Of a DNA stretch of 64,000 nt, positions 26,238 through 34,690 are shown piece after piece; position 1 is the first letter of the stretch, and the number at the start of each line of letters is the position of its first letter. The DNA comes from JARRKU01 sp963675565 (lineage in GTDB: Bacteria; Desulfobacterota; Desulfobacteria; Desulfobacterales; Desulfosarcinaceae). The notes under the pieces are model-generated. The model had not been told where the DNA came from, did not search any database, and saw nothing but the letters and a program-made list of their open reading frames with translations. The stretch is from positions 682,001 to 746,000 of the forward strand of contig CAXXYD010000002.1 of NCBI GenBank assembly GCA_963675565.2, read 5' to 3'. Position numbers and translations under genes: made by a program.

Positions 26238-27278
26238 TTATTTGCTCGCCGCGCGGGCCGTTTCCAACCAGCCGTTCCACTTGGCCTGGTTTTTGGCGAT
26301 CCACTCATCCACGTGGCGCTCGATATCCTTCTGCGATTTTTCACCTTCGTTCATGCGTGTATTCTGTTCGTTGATGTCGTTCAGGGGAAGGGTGAAGACC
26401 TCAAAAAACGCTTTGGCCGCCGGATTCTTCTTGATGAACTTCTTGTTGGCGACAATCCGGATATCGGATACCACAAACCCGAGTTTTATCGGGTCGCTGA
26501 CGGCGCCTTCGATTCCGGATACCGTCATTCGGTCCACGGCCGGCTTCTGGGATTCTTTGGGTATTATTTTGGGGACATTGATCCACATCACATCTTTACC
26601 GGGTTTAAACTTGAAGATGGTCCAGTTCGGCGCCCAGGTATAGAAAAATACCGGCTCACCGCTTTTGTAAGCCCCAAGGGCCGACGCCATGCCGGCTTCA
26701 TAGGAGGCCTTGACCGGGTTGATATAATCATCCAGGTCGTAGACTTTCATATGGTGGGTGATCACATTTTCACAGCCCCATCCCGGCGGGCAGGCCGTCA
26801 GTTCGGCCTTGCCGTCATCGTTGGAATCAAACGCCTTTCTCACTTCGTCGCGTTTAAAATCGTCCAGAGACTGTATGTTGTATTTTTCAACCTCCCGTTT
26901 GGATACCAAGTACCCCTGAAGGCCGCCGGCCTTGGCGACGAATCCATATTTGTCCGCTTTGTCGTAAAAGTCCTTGGGCAGCTGGCTGTCGTGATTGGGA
27001 AACCAGCCGTTGGTCCAATAGTCCACATCACCGAAGGCAACGGATTTGTAAAATATGGGGTTCTGAAGGTCTTTGGGGGTTTTGACTTTGAAACCCAGAG
27101 TCTCCAGACCCCGGCGCACCAATGCCTCCTGGAAAAAACCAGTGTTCCAGGTCGCCCGTGCCGGCTGTACGGTGACACCTTTGCCCGGCATATTTTGCGC
27201 CGCCATAACGGGCGGTACAATCATGGTCAGACCGATAGAGATATAAAATACCGACAGCGTTTTAAAAAATGACTTCAT
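26238..27278 (-). CDS. proX: Glycine betaine/proline ABC transporter binding protein, ProX type
   Basis: Periplasmic receptor of a quaternary-amine osmoprotectant importer, 346 residues. The ATG at 27278 follows AAGGAGG and starts a signal peptide (MKSFFKTLSVFYISIGLTMI, cleavage after VMA). The mature part has the ProX features ARATWNTGFFQE, VDYWTNGWFPNHDSQLP, CPPGWGCENV and EPVFFYTWAPNWTIFKF, including the Trp residues expected for the aromatic ligand cage. It is the last gene of the proVWX-type unit and is followed by a good terminator. Confidence 0.92.
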   Translation of the reverse strand: MKSFFKTLSVFYISIGLTMIVPPVMAAQNMPGKGVTVQPARATWNTGFFQEALVRRGLETLGFKVKTPKDLQNPIFYKSVAFGDVDYWTNGWFPNHDSQLPKDFYDKADKYGFVAKAGGLQGYLVSKREVEKYNIQSLDDFKRDEVRKAFDSNDDGKAELTACPPGWGCENVITHHMKVYDLDDYINPVKASYEAGMASALGAYKSGEPVFFYTWAPNWTIFKFKPGKDVMWINVPKIIPKESQKPAVDRMTVSGIEGAVSDPIKLGFVVSDIRIVANKKFIKKNPAAKAFFEVFTLPLNDINEQNTRMNEGEKSQKDIERHVDEWIAKNQAKWNGWLETARAASK

Positions 27279-27309
27279 GCATCCTCCTTGTATCATTTGG
27301 CTTATTATT

Positions 27310-28140
27310 TTAGTTTTTGCGGGCCATGGACTGTGTAATGCGGTCCAGGACAATGGCAATCAGAACAATACCCAGACCGCCGATTACCGCCCGTCCGATA
27401 TCCAGGGTGTTGAGCCCCAGTATCACCGGGGAACCCAGACCGCCGGCCCCGATGAGTGCAGCGATGACCACCATGGACAGGGCCATCATGATGGTCTGGT
27501 TCAACCCGGCCAGTATCGTCGGCAGAGCCAACGGTATCTGGACCCGGAGCAGCACCTGCCTGCGGGTGGCGCCAAATGCCTCGGCGGCCTCCACCAGTTC
27601 GGGATGCACCTGTCGAATGCCCAGGCTGGTCAGGCGGATAATGGGCGGCAGGGCAAAAATGATGGTGGCCAGGACACCGGCCACATTGCCCACGGAAAAC
27701 AGCATGACGATGGGAACCAGGTAGACAAATGCCGGTGTGGTCTGCATGGCGTCCAGCACCGGGCGCAGGCCTTTTTCAAACCGATCGCTGCGTCCCGACC
27801 AGATGCCCAGCGGTACACCCACAATGGTGCAAAAGACCACCGAAGAGAGCACCATAGCCAGGGTGGTCATCGTTTCCGACCACAGCCCGAGCAGCCCCAC
27901 GAAAGTGAGTGTCACGGCGGAAAAAATGGCCAGCCCCTTACCCGAAAAACGCCACGCCGCCAGGGCGATGACCACAATCACAACAATGGGAGAGAGCCAG
28001 TTGAGTCCGGCATCGAATCCATTCAATGTGGTTTCCACCGGCCATTTCAGGGCCTGGAAAAAATCACGGTAGTTGTCTACCAGCCACTCGACGAAATGGG
28101 AAACCCATATATCAAGCGGTATAACGGCATCTTCAAACAT
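27310..28140 (-). CDS. proW: Glycine betaine/proline ABC transporter permease, ProW type
   Basis: Inner-membrane permease of 276 residues. An amphipathic N-terminus (PLDIWVSHFVEWLVDNYRDFF) precedes about six membrane spans. The coupling loop is VEAAEAFGATRRQVLLRVQIPLA, quoted here by its core EAAEAFGATRRQVL. SMVVIAALIGAGGLG is the conserved region after it. The gene lies between the receptor and ATPase genes on the same strand, 32 bp before proX. Confidence 0.92.
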   Translation of the reverse strand: MFEDAVIPLDIWVSHFVEWLVDNYRDFFQALKWPVETTLNGFDAGLNWLSPIVVIVVIALAAWRFSGKGLAIFSAVTLTFVGLLGLWSETMTTLAMVLSSVVFCTIVGVPLGIWSGRSDRFEKGLRPVLDAMQTTPAFVYLVPIVMLFSVGNVAGVLATIIFALPPIIRLTSLGIRQVHPELVEAAEAFGATRRQVLLRVQIPLALPTILAGLNQTIMMALSMVVIAALIGAGGLGSPVILGLNTLDIGRAVIGGLGIVLIAIVLDRITQSMARKN

Positions 28141-28201
28141 AATCTATCCTCACTGTTTATAACTTCAAATAGCTGAAAAACCACTGCAAATGGCGCCCGC
28201 A

Positions 28202-29431
28202 TTATGCGGCGGCCTCCTCGGCCTGCTCCTCCATCTCCTCTTCCGCCTTGTGCAGGGTTTTTAAAAAACGATTTTTAGACACCACGCCCTTATACACCCC
28301 GAGGTCATCCACCACCGGCACCGGCCAACTGTTGGATGCCACCATAGGCAGGATATCCTGCATGGAATCATTGAGGTTTACGGCCCGGGCGCCATTGATG
28401 AAGGCCTGGTCGATGGGACTGTCCGACGTGCCTTTTTCCAGCGCTTCACGCAGGGTATCGGAGGAGACAATGCCCAGAAACCGCCGGCGCGCGTCCAGGA
28501 CATAACCATGGTCGCGTTCATGGGTACTCAGCAGTTCGTGGGCCGCCCGTACACTGCCGACTTTTGTTTTGATAATTGTGGGATGGCTTTGATGGGCGAT
28601 GTCCCCGGCAGAAATGACATTGGTGGGGTCCACGCCGCGAAAAAATGCCCGGACATAATCGTCCGCCGGGTTCTGTAAAATTTCTTCGGGTGTGCCCACC
28701 TGGACCACGCGTCCGCCTTCCATAATGGCGATGCGGTCGCCAATGCGCAGGGCCTCGTCAAGATCATGGGAAATAAAAACGATGGTACGCTGATGCTCCT
28801 CCTGGAGCTTGAGCAACTCGTCCTGCATCTCCGTTCGAATCAGCGGGTCGAGAGCGGAAAAGGCCTCATCCATCAACAGGATGTCGGGATCCACAGCAAG
28901 GCCGCGGGCCAGCCCCACACGCTGCTGCATGCCGCCGCTGAGCTGATTGGGAAAGGATCCCTCCCAGCCGGACAGCCCAACCTGTTCCAGGGCATCCATG
29001 GCGCGCTTGTTGCGCTTTTCTTTTTCCACACCGGCAAGCTCCAGCCCGAAGGCGGCATTGTCCAGAACGGACAAATGCGGCATCAGGGCAAAGGATTGAA
29101 ACACCATACTCATACTGTGCAGGCGAAACTTGACCAACTCATTCTCAGCCATGGTCACCACATTTTTGTCGTCAACCAATACCTTGCCGGCAGTGGGTTC
29201 GATAAGCCGGTTGAGCATGCGCACGATGGTCGATTTTCCGGAGCCGGATAACCCCATGATCACGAAAATCTCTCCCGATTCAATGGTAAAGCTGGCATTG
29301 TCCACTCCGACGGTCATGCCGGTCTTTTCCTGAATCGATTCTTTGTTGAATCCTTTTTTTAGCAGCTCCATCGCCTTTTGGGGTTGAGGTCCAAATATCT
29401 TGTACAAATTTTCAACGACTATTTTTTCCAT
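28202..29431 (-). CDS. proV: Glycine betaine/proline ABC transporter ATPase with CBS domains, ProV type
   Basis: A 409-residue ATPase. Walker A is GLSGSGKST, the Q-loop is VFQSFALMPH, the signature is LSGGMQQRVGLARGLA and Walker B is ILLMDEAFSALDP. From about residue 280 the chain carries a CBS pair (HGYVLDARRRFLGIVSSD, WPVPVVDDLGVYKGVVSKN), which in osmotic importers senses ionic strength and gates transport. The tail is very acidic (AEEEMEEQAEEAAA), a feature also tied to osmosensing in related proteins. It is the first of the three transporter genes. Confidence 0.94.
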   Translation of the reverse strand: MEKIVVENLYKIFGPQPQKAMELLKKGFNKESIQEKTGMTVGVDNASFTIESGEIFVIMGLSGSGKSTIVRMLNRLIEPTAGKVLVDDKNVVTMAENELVKFRLHSMSMVFQSFALMPHLSVLDNAAFGLELAGVEKEKRNKRAMDALEQVGLSGWEGSFPNQLSGGMQQRVGLARGLAVDPDILLMDEAFSALDPLIRTEMQDELLKLQEEHQRTIVFISHDLDEALRIGDRIAIMEGGRVVQVGTPEEILQNPADDYVRAFFRGVDPTNVISAGDIAHQSHPTIIKTKVGSVRAAHELLSTHERDHGYVLDARRRFLGIVSSDTLREALEKGTSDSPIDQAFINGARAVNLNDSMQDILPMVASNSWPVPVVDDLGVYKGVVSKNRFLKTLHKAEEEMEEQAEEAAA

Positions 29432-29465
29432 TGTTCTCTTTCCAATCGGCTACGATATGAATTTA

Positions 29466-29705
29466 TTAAAAAAGGTCGCCGGTGAAGGCAGCCTCACCGA
29501 GATGGCTGCTTTTGCCCGCACACCCCGCCGATAATTCCGCCTGACTGCAGGCGAACGAGAATAAAACCCGCTGGGACAGGATCTGCCCAACCCGTCGCAA
29601 CGGGTCTACAAAAATACCCTCGATGGATTGTGTGGTTTTTCCGGATTCGATCATGACAAGATAGATGATATCACGGGGATCATGACGATAAGCGCAGGGT
29701 CCCAT
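29466..29705 (-). CDS. Possible small protein of unknown function
   Basis: A 79-residue frame that begins four bases after AGAAGG and ends about 35 bp upstream of proV on the same strand. It would be the first gene of the osmoprotectant transcript. The sequence (YLVMIESGKTTQSIEGIFVD, then LFSFACSQAELSAGC) is mixed but protein-like, with two or three Cys. I recognise no family, and it may be a chance frame. Confidence 0.3.
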   Translation of the reverse strand: MGPCAYRHDPRDIIYLVMIESGKTTQSIEGIFVDPLRRVGQILSQRVLFSFACSQAELSAGCAGKSSHLGEAAFTGDLF

Positions 29706-29851
29706 TTTTCCTTCTTGTTCAAATATTTATTTATTTTGTATTAAAATAATTAATCCCCCCCGGAATTTTGTATATTGATTGGCCTTCAACCAAGTTTATC
29801 CGTGTATATATAATTTTATGTTTAATTTCAGAATAATAAACAAAGGTCATA

Positions 29852-29881
29852 TTAATACTATATAAGGACGCTTGTTGTCAA
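29852..29881 (-). promoter_or_regulatory. Possible sigma-70 promoter of the proVWX-like operon
   Basis: On the minus strand a perfect TTGACA (29876-29881) is followed after 18 bp by TATTAA (29852-29857) inside an AT-rich region. It would drive the small reading frame at 29705 and the proV-like gene. The rest of 29706-30042 shows no gene. Confidence 0.4.
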
Positions 29882-30042
29882 GGCTGCCAATTTATTTTGA
29901 GTTGTTATGATTTTTATATCTATTACGCTTTTATTACGAGGCATTACCCCCTGGACAGTGCTGTAGAATTGCCGCTGGCTTTTCGGCGCAAATATGTGGT
30001 AGACGGCACAGGTTGAGCCATAGCCTGAAAGGGTATCGGGCA

Positions 30043-30954
30043 ATGGATTTTGCGGTGCGCAAGAAAATCGCAGCATGCCGAATCATCCCGGAGGATCTGC
30101 GCTTGCAATTAAAAGGATATTTATTCATCACGGCGGCGGCCGCCTTGTGGGGCGTTGTCGGACCGTTTTCACGCCTGGCTTTCTCGGAGGGCATTGGCCC
30201 CATGGAGGTGGCTTTCTGGCGCGCGGCGCTGGCCTGGATTTTTTTCGGGACCCATGCGGTGTTGACCCGGCGCATCGGGATCCGGGCCAAAGATATACCG
30301 ATGGTGCTCCTTTTTGCGTTGGCCGGAATCACTTTGTTTTACAGTGTTTATCAGTTGGCCATCCAGTCCGGCGGCGCGGCCCTGGCCTCCGTGCTGCTCT
30401 ATACCGCGCCGGCATGGGTGACGCTGATGGCCCGCTTTGCCTTCAAAGAGGCTTTGACGCCAGCCAAACTGACGGCGCTCGGATTGACCCTGTTTGGCGT
30501 GGTCTGCGTGGCCAGCGGGGGAGGCAGTATTGAAGTCTCGCCGCGTGCCGTCCTATATGGGCTGACAGCGGGATTTTCCTATTCGCTCTATTATATTTTC
30601 GGCAAGTTCTTTTCTTCCAGATATTCATCTCCGAATCTTTTCTTCTATCTGTTGCCCATCGGGGCAGCGACACTGGTGCCGTGGGTTGAATTCTCGCCCA
30701 AAGGAGCCACCGCCTGGACAGCACTGATCTGTATCGCCCTGCTGTCGACCTACGGCGCTTATTTTTTCTATTACCAAGGCCTCAAATACCTGGAAGCCTC
30801 CCGGGCGGCCATCACGGCCACCCTGGAGCCGGTGGTGGCGGCTGTGGTGGCCTTTTTCTGGTGGCACGAATCCTTCAGCGTGCTGGGCTATGTCGGCAGC
30901 GCCGCAATCATTTCGGCAGTCGTTCTTATGGTATGCGACGGAAAGCGCCGGTAA
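30043..30954 (+). CDS. EamA/RhaT-family (DMT) transporter
   Basis: An inner-membrane protein of about 303 residues with ten hydrophobic helices in two EamA repeats. The first repeat starts GYLFITAAAALWGVVGPFSR and has EVAFWRAALAW; the second starts GLTAGFSYSLYYIFGKF and ends with the family motif ITATLEPVVAAVVAFFWWHE. Such carriers export or import amino acids and other small metabolites. A TTG ten codons upstream (30013) is an alternative start. It is divergent from the osmoprotectant operon, and its own start region lacks a strong ribosome site. Confidence 0.87.
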   Translation: MDFAVRKKIAACRIIPEDLRLQLKGYLFITAAAALWGVVGPFSRLAFSEGIGPMEVAFWRAALAWIFFGTHAVLTRRIGIRAKDIPMVLLFALAGITLFYSVYQLAIQSGGAALASVLLYTAPAWVTLMARFAFKEALTPAKLTALGLTLFGVVCVASGGGSIEVSPRAVLYGLTAGFSYSLYYIFGKFFSSRYSSPNLFFYLLPIGAATLVPWVEFSPKGATAWTALICIALLSTYGAYFFYYQGLKYLEASRAAITATLEPVVAAVVAFFWWHESFSVLGYVGSAAIISAVVLMVCDGKRR

Positions 30955-31028
30955 TTTGCGGCACTGCTGCTGATTCCAATAGATATCAATTAATATTTTG
31001 AAATATACATTAGTTTTTTCATTTTTTG

Positions 31029-31055
31029 TTGACAGTATCATCATCCAAATATAAT
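31029..31055 (+). promoter_or_regulatory. Promoter candidate of the Lrp/gcv operon
   Basis: TTGACA at 31029-31034 and TATAAT at 31050-31055 are both perfect, but the spacing is short at 15 bp. Suboptimal spacing is common where an activator works. The Lrp-type gene starts 36 bp downstream. Confidence 0.5.
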
Positions 31056-31090
31056 TATAGTGTAAATTGCAGTGCTCAGGAAAACTCCCG

Positions 31091-31534
31091 ATGAAAATCG
31101 ACCGCACCAGCATCGATATACTCAGACATCTGAAAGATGGACGCAAATCTTTCGCTCAAATCGCCAAAGAACTGGACGTCGCCGAAAATACCGTGCGTTC
31201 CCGCGTGAACAGGCTGATCGACGAAGGGGTGCTGGATATCAGCGGGGTGATCAATCCCGAGGCCCTTCCCCGCCATCAAGCGGTGATGATCGGCGTCAAG
31301 CTGGCCACCATGGATCTGATTAATAAAGGCGCTGAATTCAGCAAACTCAAGGGCGTTGTCTCGGTCTGCGTGGTAACCGGAAGATTCGACCTGCTGCTCA
31401 CGGTTCTTCTCAAAGAGGGTTTCGGCCTGCTGGAATTCTACACCCAGGAAGTGGCCCGTCTGGAAGGGGTTCAGTCGGTGGAGACTTTCGTGGTCTACAA
31501 AAGTTACAATCTCATGATGCCCTATATTCTTTAG
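31091..31534 (+). CDS. Lrp/AsnC-family transcriptional regulator
   Basis: A 147-residue regulator with an N-terminal helix-turn-helix (SFAQIAKELDVAENTVRSRV) and a C-terminal RAM ligand-binding domain (VVSVCVVTGRFDLLLTVLL, VETFVVYKSYN). Lrp-family proteins respond to amino acids. It is 61 bp upstream of gcvT on the same strand, so it probably controls the glycine cleavage operon in response to glycine or another amino acid; this is inference from position. The ATG at 31091 is preferred to a frame start eight codons upstream. Confidence 0.88.
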   Translation: MKIDRTSIDILRHLKDGRKSFAQIAKELDVAENTVRSRVNRLIDEGVLDISGVINPEALPRHQAVMIGVKLATMDLINKGAEFSKLKGVVSVCVVTGRFDLLLTVLLKEGFGLLEFYTQEVARLEGVQSVETFVVYKSYNLMMPYIL

Positions 31535-31595
31535 CACTGCTGCCGAGGGAAGGCTGGAATGCACCCTGCAACATCCGACCAAGGGGGTATCGATA

Positions 31596-32867
31596 ATGAC
31601 CATAGCATCCAAAAAAACACGGCTGCATCACTGGCATGTCTCCAACGGCGCCAAAATGGCTGTCTTCGGCGGGTATTCGATGCCGTTGTGGTATTCATCA
31701 GCCAAAAATGAACACCTGGCCGTTTTGATCCGCGCAGGCCTGTTTGACACCGGCCACATGGCCGCAATCACGGTTGAAGGGCCGGATGCCCATGATCTGC
31801 TGCAGAACTGCTTCACCAAAGATCTGGATGCCTGCCTTGGCAAAATCGCCGCTCCCATCCGTGAGGGCCGCTGTGTTTATGGCGCGTTCCTGACCCCGGA
31901 CGGCGGGGTTATTGACGACAGCATTGTCTATAAGCGTTCAGAAGGCCGTTACCTGGTGGTGGTCAATGCGGGGATGGGCGCGGACATCAGTGCCCATTTA
32001 ACCGCTCAGCGCAACAGCCGCAATGTCACCGTAACCGATATGACGGATCAGTTGGGCAAAATCGATATTCAGGGCCCCCTGGCCGCCCGGATACTGGCCC
32101 GTATCCTGACCGATGCCCACCGTGTGCTGGACGCCATGCCTTACTTTTCCTTCAAAGGCAGCTTCGATGAAAAATACCCCGTTTCCGTTGCCGTGCGGCT
32201 CAAGGAGGGCATCCCCCTTCTGCTGTCGCGTACCGGCTACACCGGAGAATTCGGCTTCGAACTTTTCATGGCGGCCGACCGGACATCGGCCGTGTGGAAC
32301 GCCCTTTTCAAAGCGGGAGAGCCCCTGGGCCTTGCCGCCTGCGGATTGGCAGCTCGTGATTCGCTTCGCGGCGGGGCGGTGCTGCCCCTGTCCCACCAGG
32401 ATATCGGCCCCTGGCCGTTCATTAACCACCCATGGCCCTTTGCCTTGCCCTTCAACGCCGGTGGCGACGGTTTCACTAAGTCCTTTATCGGCGACCGTGC
32501 CCTGCTGAACGCCGGACCGCCGGCGTACACGCTGGCCTTTGCCGGCCAGGATCTGAGAAAAGTTTCCATCCATGACCCCGCGTTCGCCATGGATGTCAGC
32601 GGAACCCGGATCGGCGATGTGCTGACCTGCGTAACCGATATGGGCATCGACCGGGTGAATGGACAAATCGTCAGCGTCGCCTCACCGGACAAACCCCGTG
32701 AATTCAAGCCACGGGGCCTGTGCTGCGGATTTATCAAGATTGATCGAATGTTGCCGGCCGGCCAAAAGGTTCGACTGAAAGACAACCGGCGGACTATTGA
32801 TGTCACCATAGTCGACGACATACGGCCAAACCGCACGGCCCGCTGCAAAATAGAGCAAATGCTGTAG
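31596..32867 (+). CDS. gcvT: Glycine cleavage system T protein (aminomethyltransferase)
   Basis: Transfers the methylene group from the lipoyl-bound aminomethyl intermediate on GcvH to tetrahydrofolate and releases ammonia. The 423-residue protein has YSMPLWYSSAKNEHLAV, RAGLFDTGHMAAITVEGPDA, the catalytic-Asp segment TPDGGVIDDSIVY, SRTGYTGEFGFELF and AARDSLRGGAVLPL. It is about 50 residues longer than typical T proteins, mostly in the C-terminal part. It opens the gcv-lip gene set. A short spacer of 81 bp separates it from gcvH. Confidence 0.9.
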   Translation: MTIASKKTRLHHWHVSNGAKMAVFGGYSMPLWYSSAKNEHLAVLIRAGLFDTGHMAAITVEGPDAHDLLQNCFTKDLDACLGKIAAPIREGRCVYGAFLTPDGGVIDDSIVYKRSEGRYLVVVNAGMGADISAHLTAQRNSRNVTVTDMTDQLGKIDIQGPLAARILARILTDAHRVLDAMPYFSFKGSFDEKYPVSVAVRLKEGIPLLLSRTGYTGEFGFELFMAADRTSAVWNALFKAGEPLGLAACGLAARDSLRGGAVLPLSHQDIGPWPFINHPWPFALPFNAGGDGFTKSFIGDRALLNAGPPAYTLAFAGQDLRKVSIHDPAFAMDVSGTRIGDVLTCVTDMGIDRVNGQIVSVASPDKPREFKPRGLCCGFIKIDRMLPAGQKVRLKDNRRTIDVTIVDDIRPNRTARCKIEQML

Positions 32868-32948
32868 GACGATGTTTTTAATTTGACTCAACCCGCCGGA
32901 AACGGGGCCAGCGCCTGCCCGACCCCGGCAACAAGAGGAGGAAACCCG

Positions 32949-33350
32949 ATGACTAAGGAGATCAAGGAACTGAACTTTCCCGAAGACGTGCGCTATACGG
33001 ATGATCATGAATGGGCCAAAAAGCAAGGCGATGTGATCAAAGTCGGCATAACCGACTACGCCCAGGACCAGCTGGGCGACATTGTATTTGCTGAACTGCC
33101 CCAGGTTGGCGACGCATTTGAAAAGGGCGCCGAATTCGGCACCCTGGAATCGGTAAAGGCCGTTTCCGAGTTGTACCTGCCTGTTGGGGGAGAAGTCGTG
33201 ACCGTCAACGAGGAGATCACCGATGCACCGGAGCTGGTCAATAACGACCCATACGGCGGCGGTTGGATGCTGACCCTTAAACCGAGCAATGCGGGCGAAT
33301 TCGATACCCTGATGGACCGGGAGGCTTACATTGCCAAGCTGAAAGGATAG
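32949..33350 (+). CDS. gcvH: Glycine cleavage system H protein
   Basis: Lipoyl carrier that shuttles the aminomethyl group between the P, T and L proteins. The 133-residue chain has YTDDHEWAKKQGD, GITDYAQDQLGDIVFAELP, the lipoylated Lys in ESVKAVSE and VNNDPYGGGWMLTLKP. A strong AGGAGG site fixes the ATG at 32949. It is followed after 5 bp by gcvPA, so the two are co-translated. LipB and LipA at the end of the operon can attach its cofactor. Confidence 0.96.
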   Translation: MTKEIKELNFPEDVRYTDDHEWAKKQGDVIKVGITDYAQDQLGDIVFAELPQVGDAFEKGAEFGTLESVKAVSELYLPVGGEVVTVNEEITDAPELVNNDPYGGGWMLTLKPSNAGEFDTLMDREAYIAKLKG

Positions 33351-33355
33351 AACCG

Positions 33356-34690
33356 ATGAGATATTTACCGCACACCAGCGAAGATATCGCCGCGATGCTT
33401 CAGGTGGTGGGTGCGGACAGCCTGGACGGCCTGTTCAGCACCATCCCCGAAGATTGCTGTGCGCTCGTCGATATGAATCTTCCCGAGCCATTGAGCGAGT
33501 GGGATCTCAATGCCCATATGGGCGATCTTGCGGACGTCATGGCCGTCTCTCCGGAATACAAAATTTTTCTGGGTGCCGGCAGCTACGACCACTTCATCCC
33601 CGAAGCGGTGCGCCAGCTTTTGTTGCGCTCGGAGGTGTTTACCGCATACACCCCGTACCAGCCGGAAATCAGCCAGGGCACCCTGCAGACCATTTATGAA
33701 TACCAGACCCTGGTAACCCGCCTGCTGGGCATGGACGTGGCCAATGCATCCATGTATGACGGTGCATCCGGTTTGGCCGAGGCCCTGCTCATGGCCATCC
33801 GTATCACCAAACGCAAAAAAGTCGCCGTCTCTATGGCCATTCATCCATTATACCGCCGGGTAGTCAGCACCTATTTTTCACCCACAGGTTTCGAAGTGAT
33901 TGAGCTGCCCTACGGCAAGAACGGGCAAACCGATCTTTCCGGCCTGGGTCCCCTGGACGAACTGGCCGCCGTGGCCGTGCAGTCCCCCAACTTCTTCGGC
34001 TGCATCGAAGATCTGCAGGCCGTCGGCAATGCGGCCCACACGGACAGCAAAACCCTTTTCGTCAGCTGCTTTTCCGAACCCCTGGCCTACGGGCTGCTGA
34101 AAAACCCGGGCAGCTTCGGTGCCGACATCGTCTGCGGCGAGGGCCAGAGCCTGGGCATCCCCCGCTCTTTCGGCGGTCCCGGCCTGGGCATATTCACCAC
34201 CAAACAGGCCTATGTCCGCAGCATGCCCGGCCGACTGGTGGGCCAGACAGTGGACAAGGACGGCAAACGCGGATTCGTGCTCACCCTGTCCACCCGCGAG
34301 CAGCACATCCGCCGCGAGCGGGCCACCTCCAACATCTGCTCCAATCAGGGCCTGTGCGCCACCGCGGCAACCATGTACATGGCCTTTCTGGGCGGCACCG
34401 GTATCCGGGAGCTGGCCGCCCTGAACCGCGACAAAGCCGAATATCTCAAAGGAAAATTGAAACAAGCCGGATGCGCCATACCCTTCGACAGCCCAACATT
34501 CAACGAGTTCGTGGTCCAGTTTCCCGGCGGCGCCGAAACAGCCTGCAAGCGGCTGCTGGACAAAAAGATCGTTGCCGGCCTGCCCCTTGGAAAATACTAT
34601 ACCGAACTGGCCGACCACGCCCTGGTATGCGTAACGGAGACCTGCAGCAAAGCCGATATGGATGCCCTGGCCAAGGAGGTGACATCATGA
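33356..34690 (+). CDS. gcvPA: Glycine dehydrogenase (decarboxylating) subunit 1
   Basis: First half of the split P protein, which decarboxylates glycine. The 444-residue protein shows RYLPHTSEDIAAML at the start, FLGAGSYDHFIP, YTPYQPEISQGTLQ, YEYQTLVTRLLGMDVANASM and TREQHIRRERATSNICSNQ. It is catalytically incomplete without subunit 2, which holds the pyridoxal phosphate lysine. Its stop overlaps the start of gcvPB in ATGA, which favours equal synthesis of the two. Confidence 0.96.
   Translation: MRYLPHTSEDIAAMLQVVGADSLDGLFSTIPEDCCALVDMNLPEPLSEWDLNAHMGDLADVMAVSPEYKIFLGAGSYDHFIPEAVRQLLLRSEVFTAYTPYQPEISQGTLQTIYEYQTLVTRLLGMDVANASMYDGASGLAEALLMAIRITKRKKVAVSMAIHPLYRRVVSTYFSPTGFEVIELPYGKNGQTDLSGLGPLDELAAVAVQSPNFFGCIEDLQAVGNAAHTDSKTLFVSCFSEPLAYGLLKNPGSFGADIVCGEGQSLGIPRSFGGPGLGIFTTKQAYVRSMPGRLVGQTVDKDGKRGFVLTLSTREQHIRRERATSNICSNQGLCATAATMYMAFLGGTGIRELAALNRDKAEYLKGKLKQAGCAIPFDSPTFNEFVVQFPGGAETACKRLLDKKIVAGLPLGKYYTELADHALVCVTETCSKADMDALAKEVTS

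Noticed and set aside
31535..31595. Glycine riboswitch before gcvT
   Set aside because: The gap is only 61 bp, far too short for an aptamer, and the region before the Lrp-type gene shows no matching structure.
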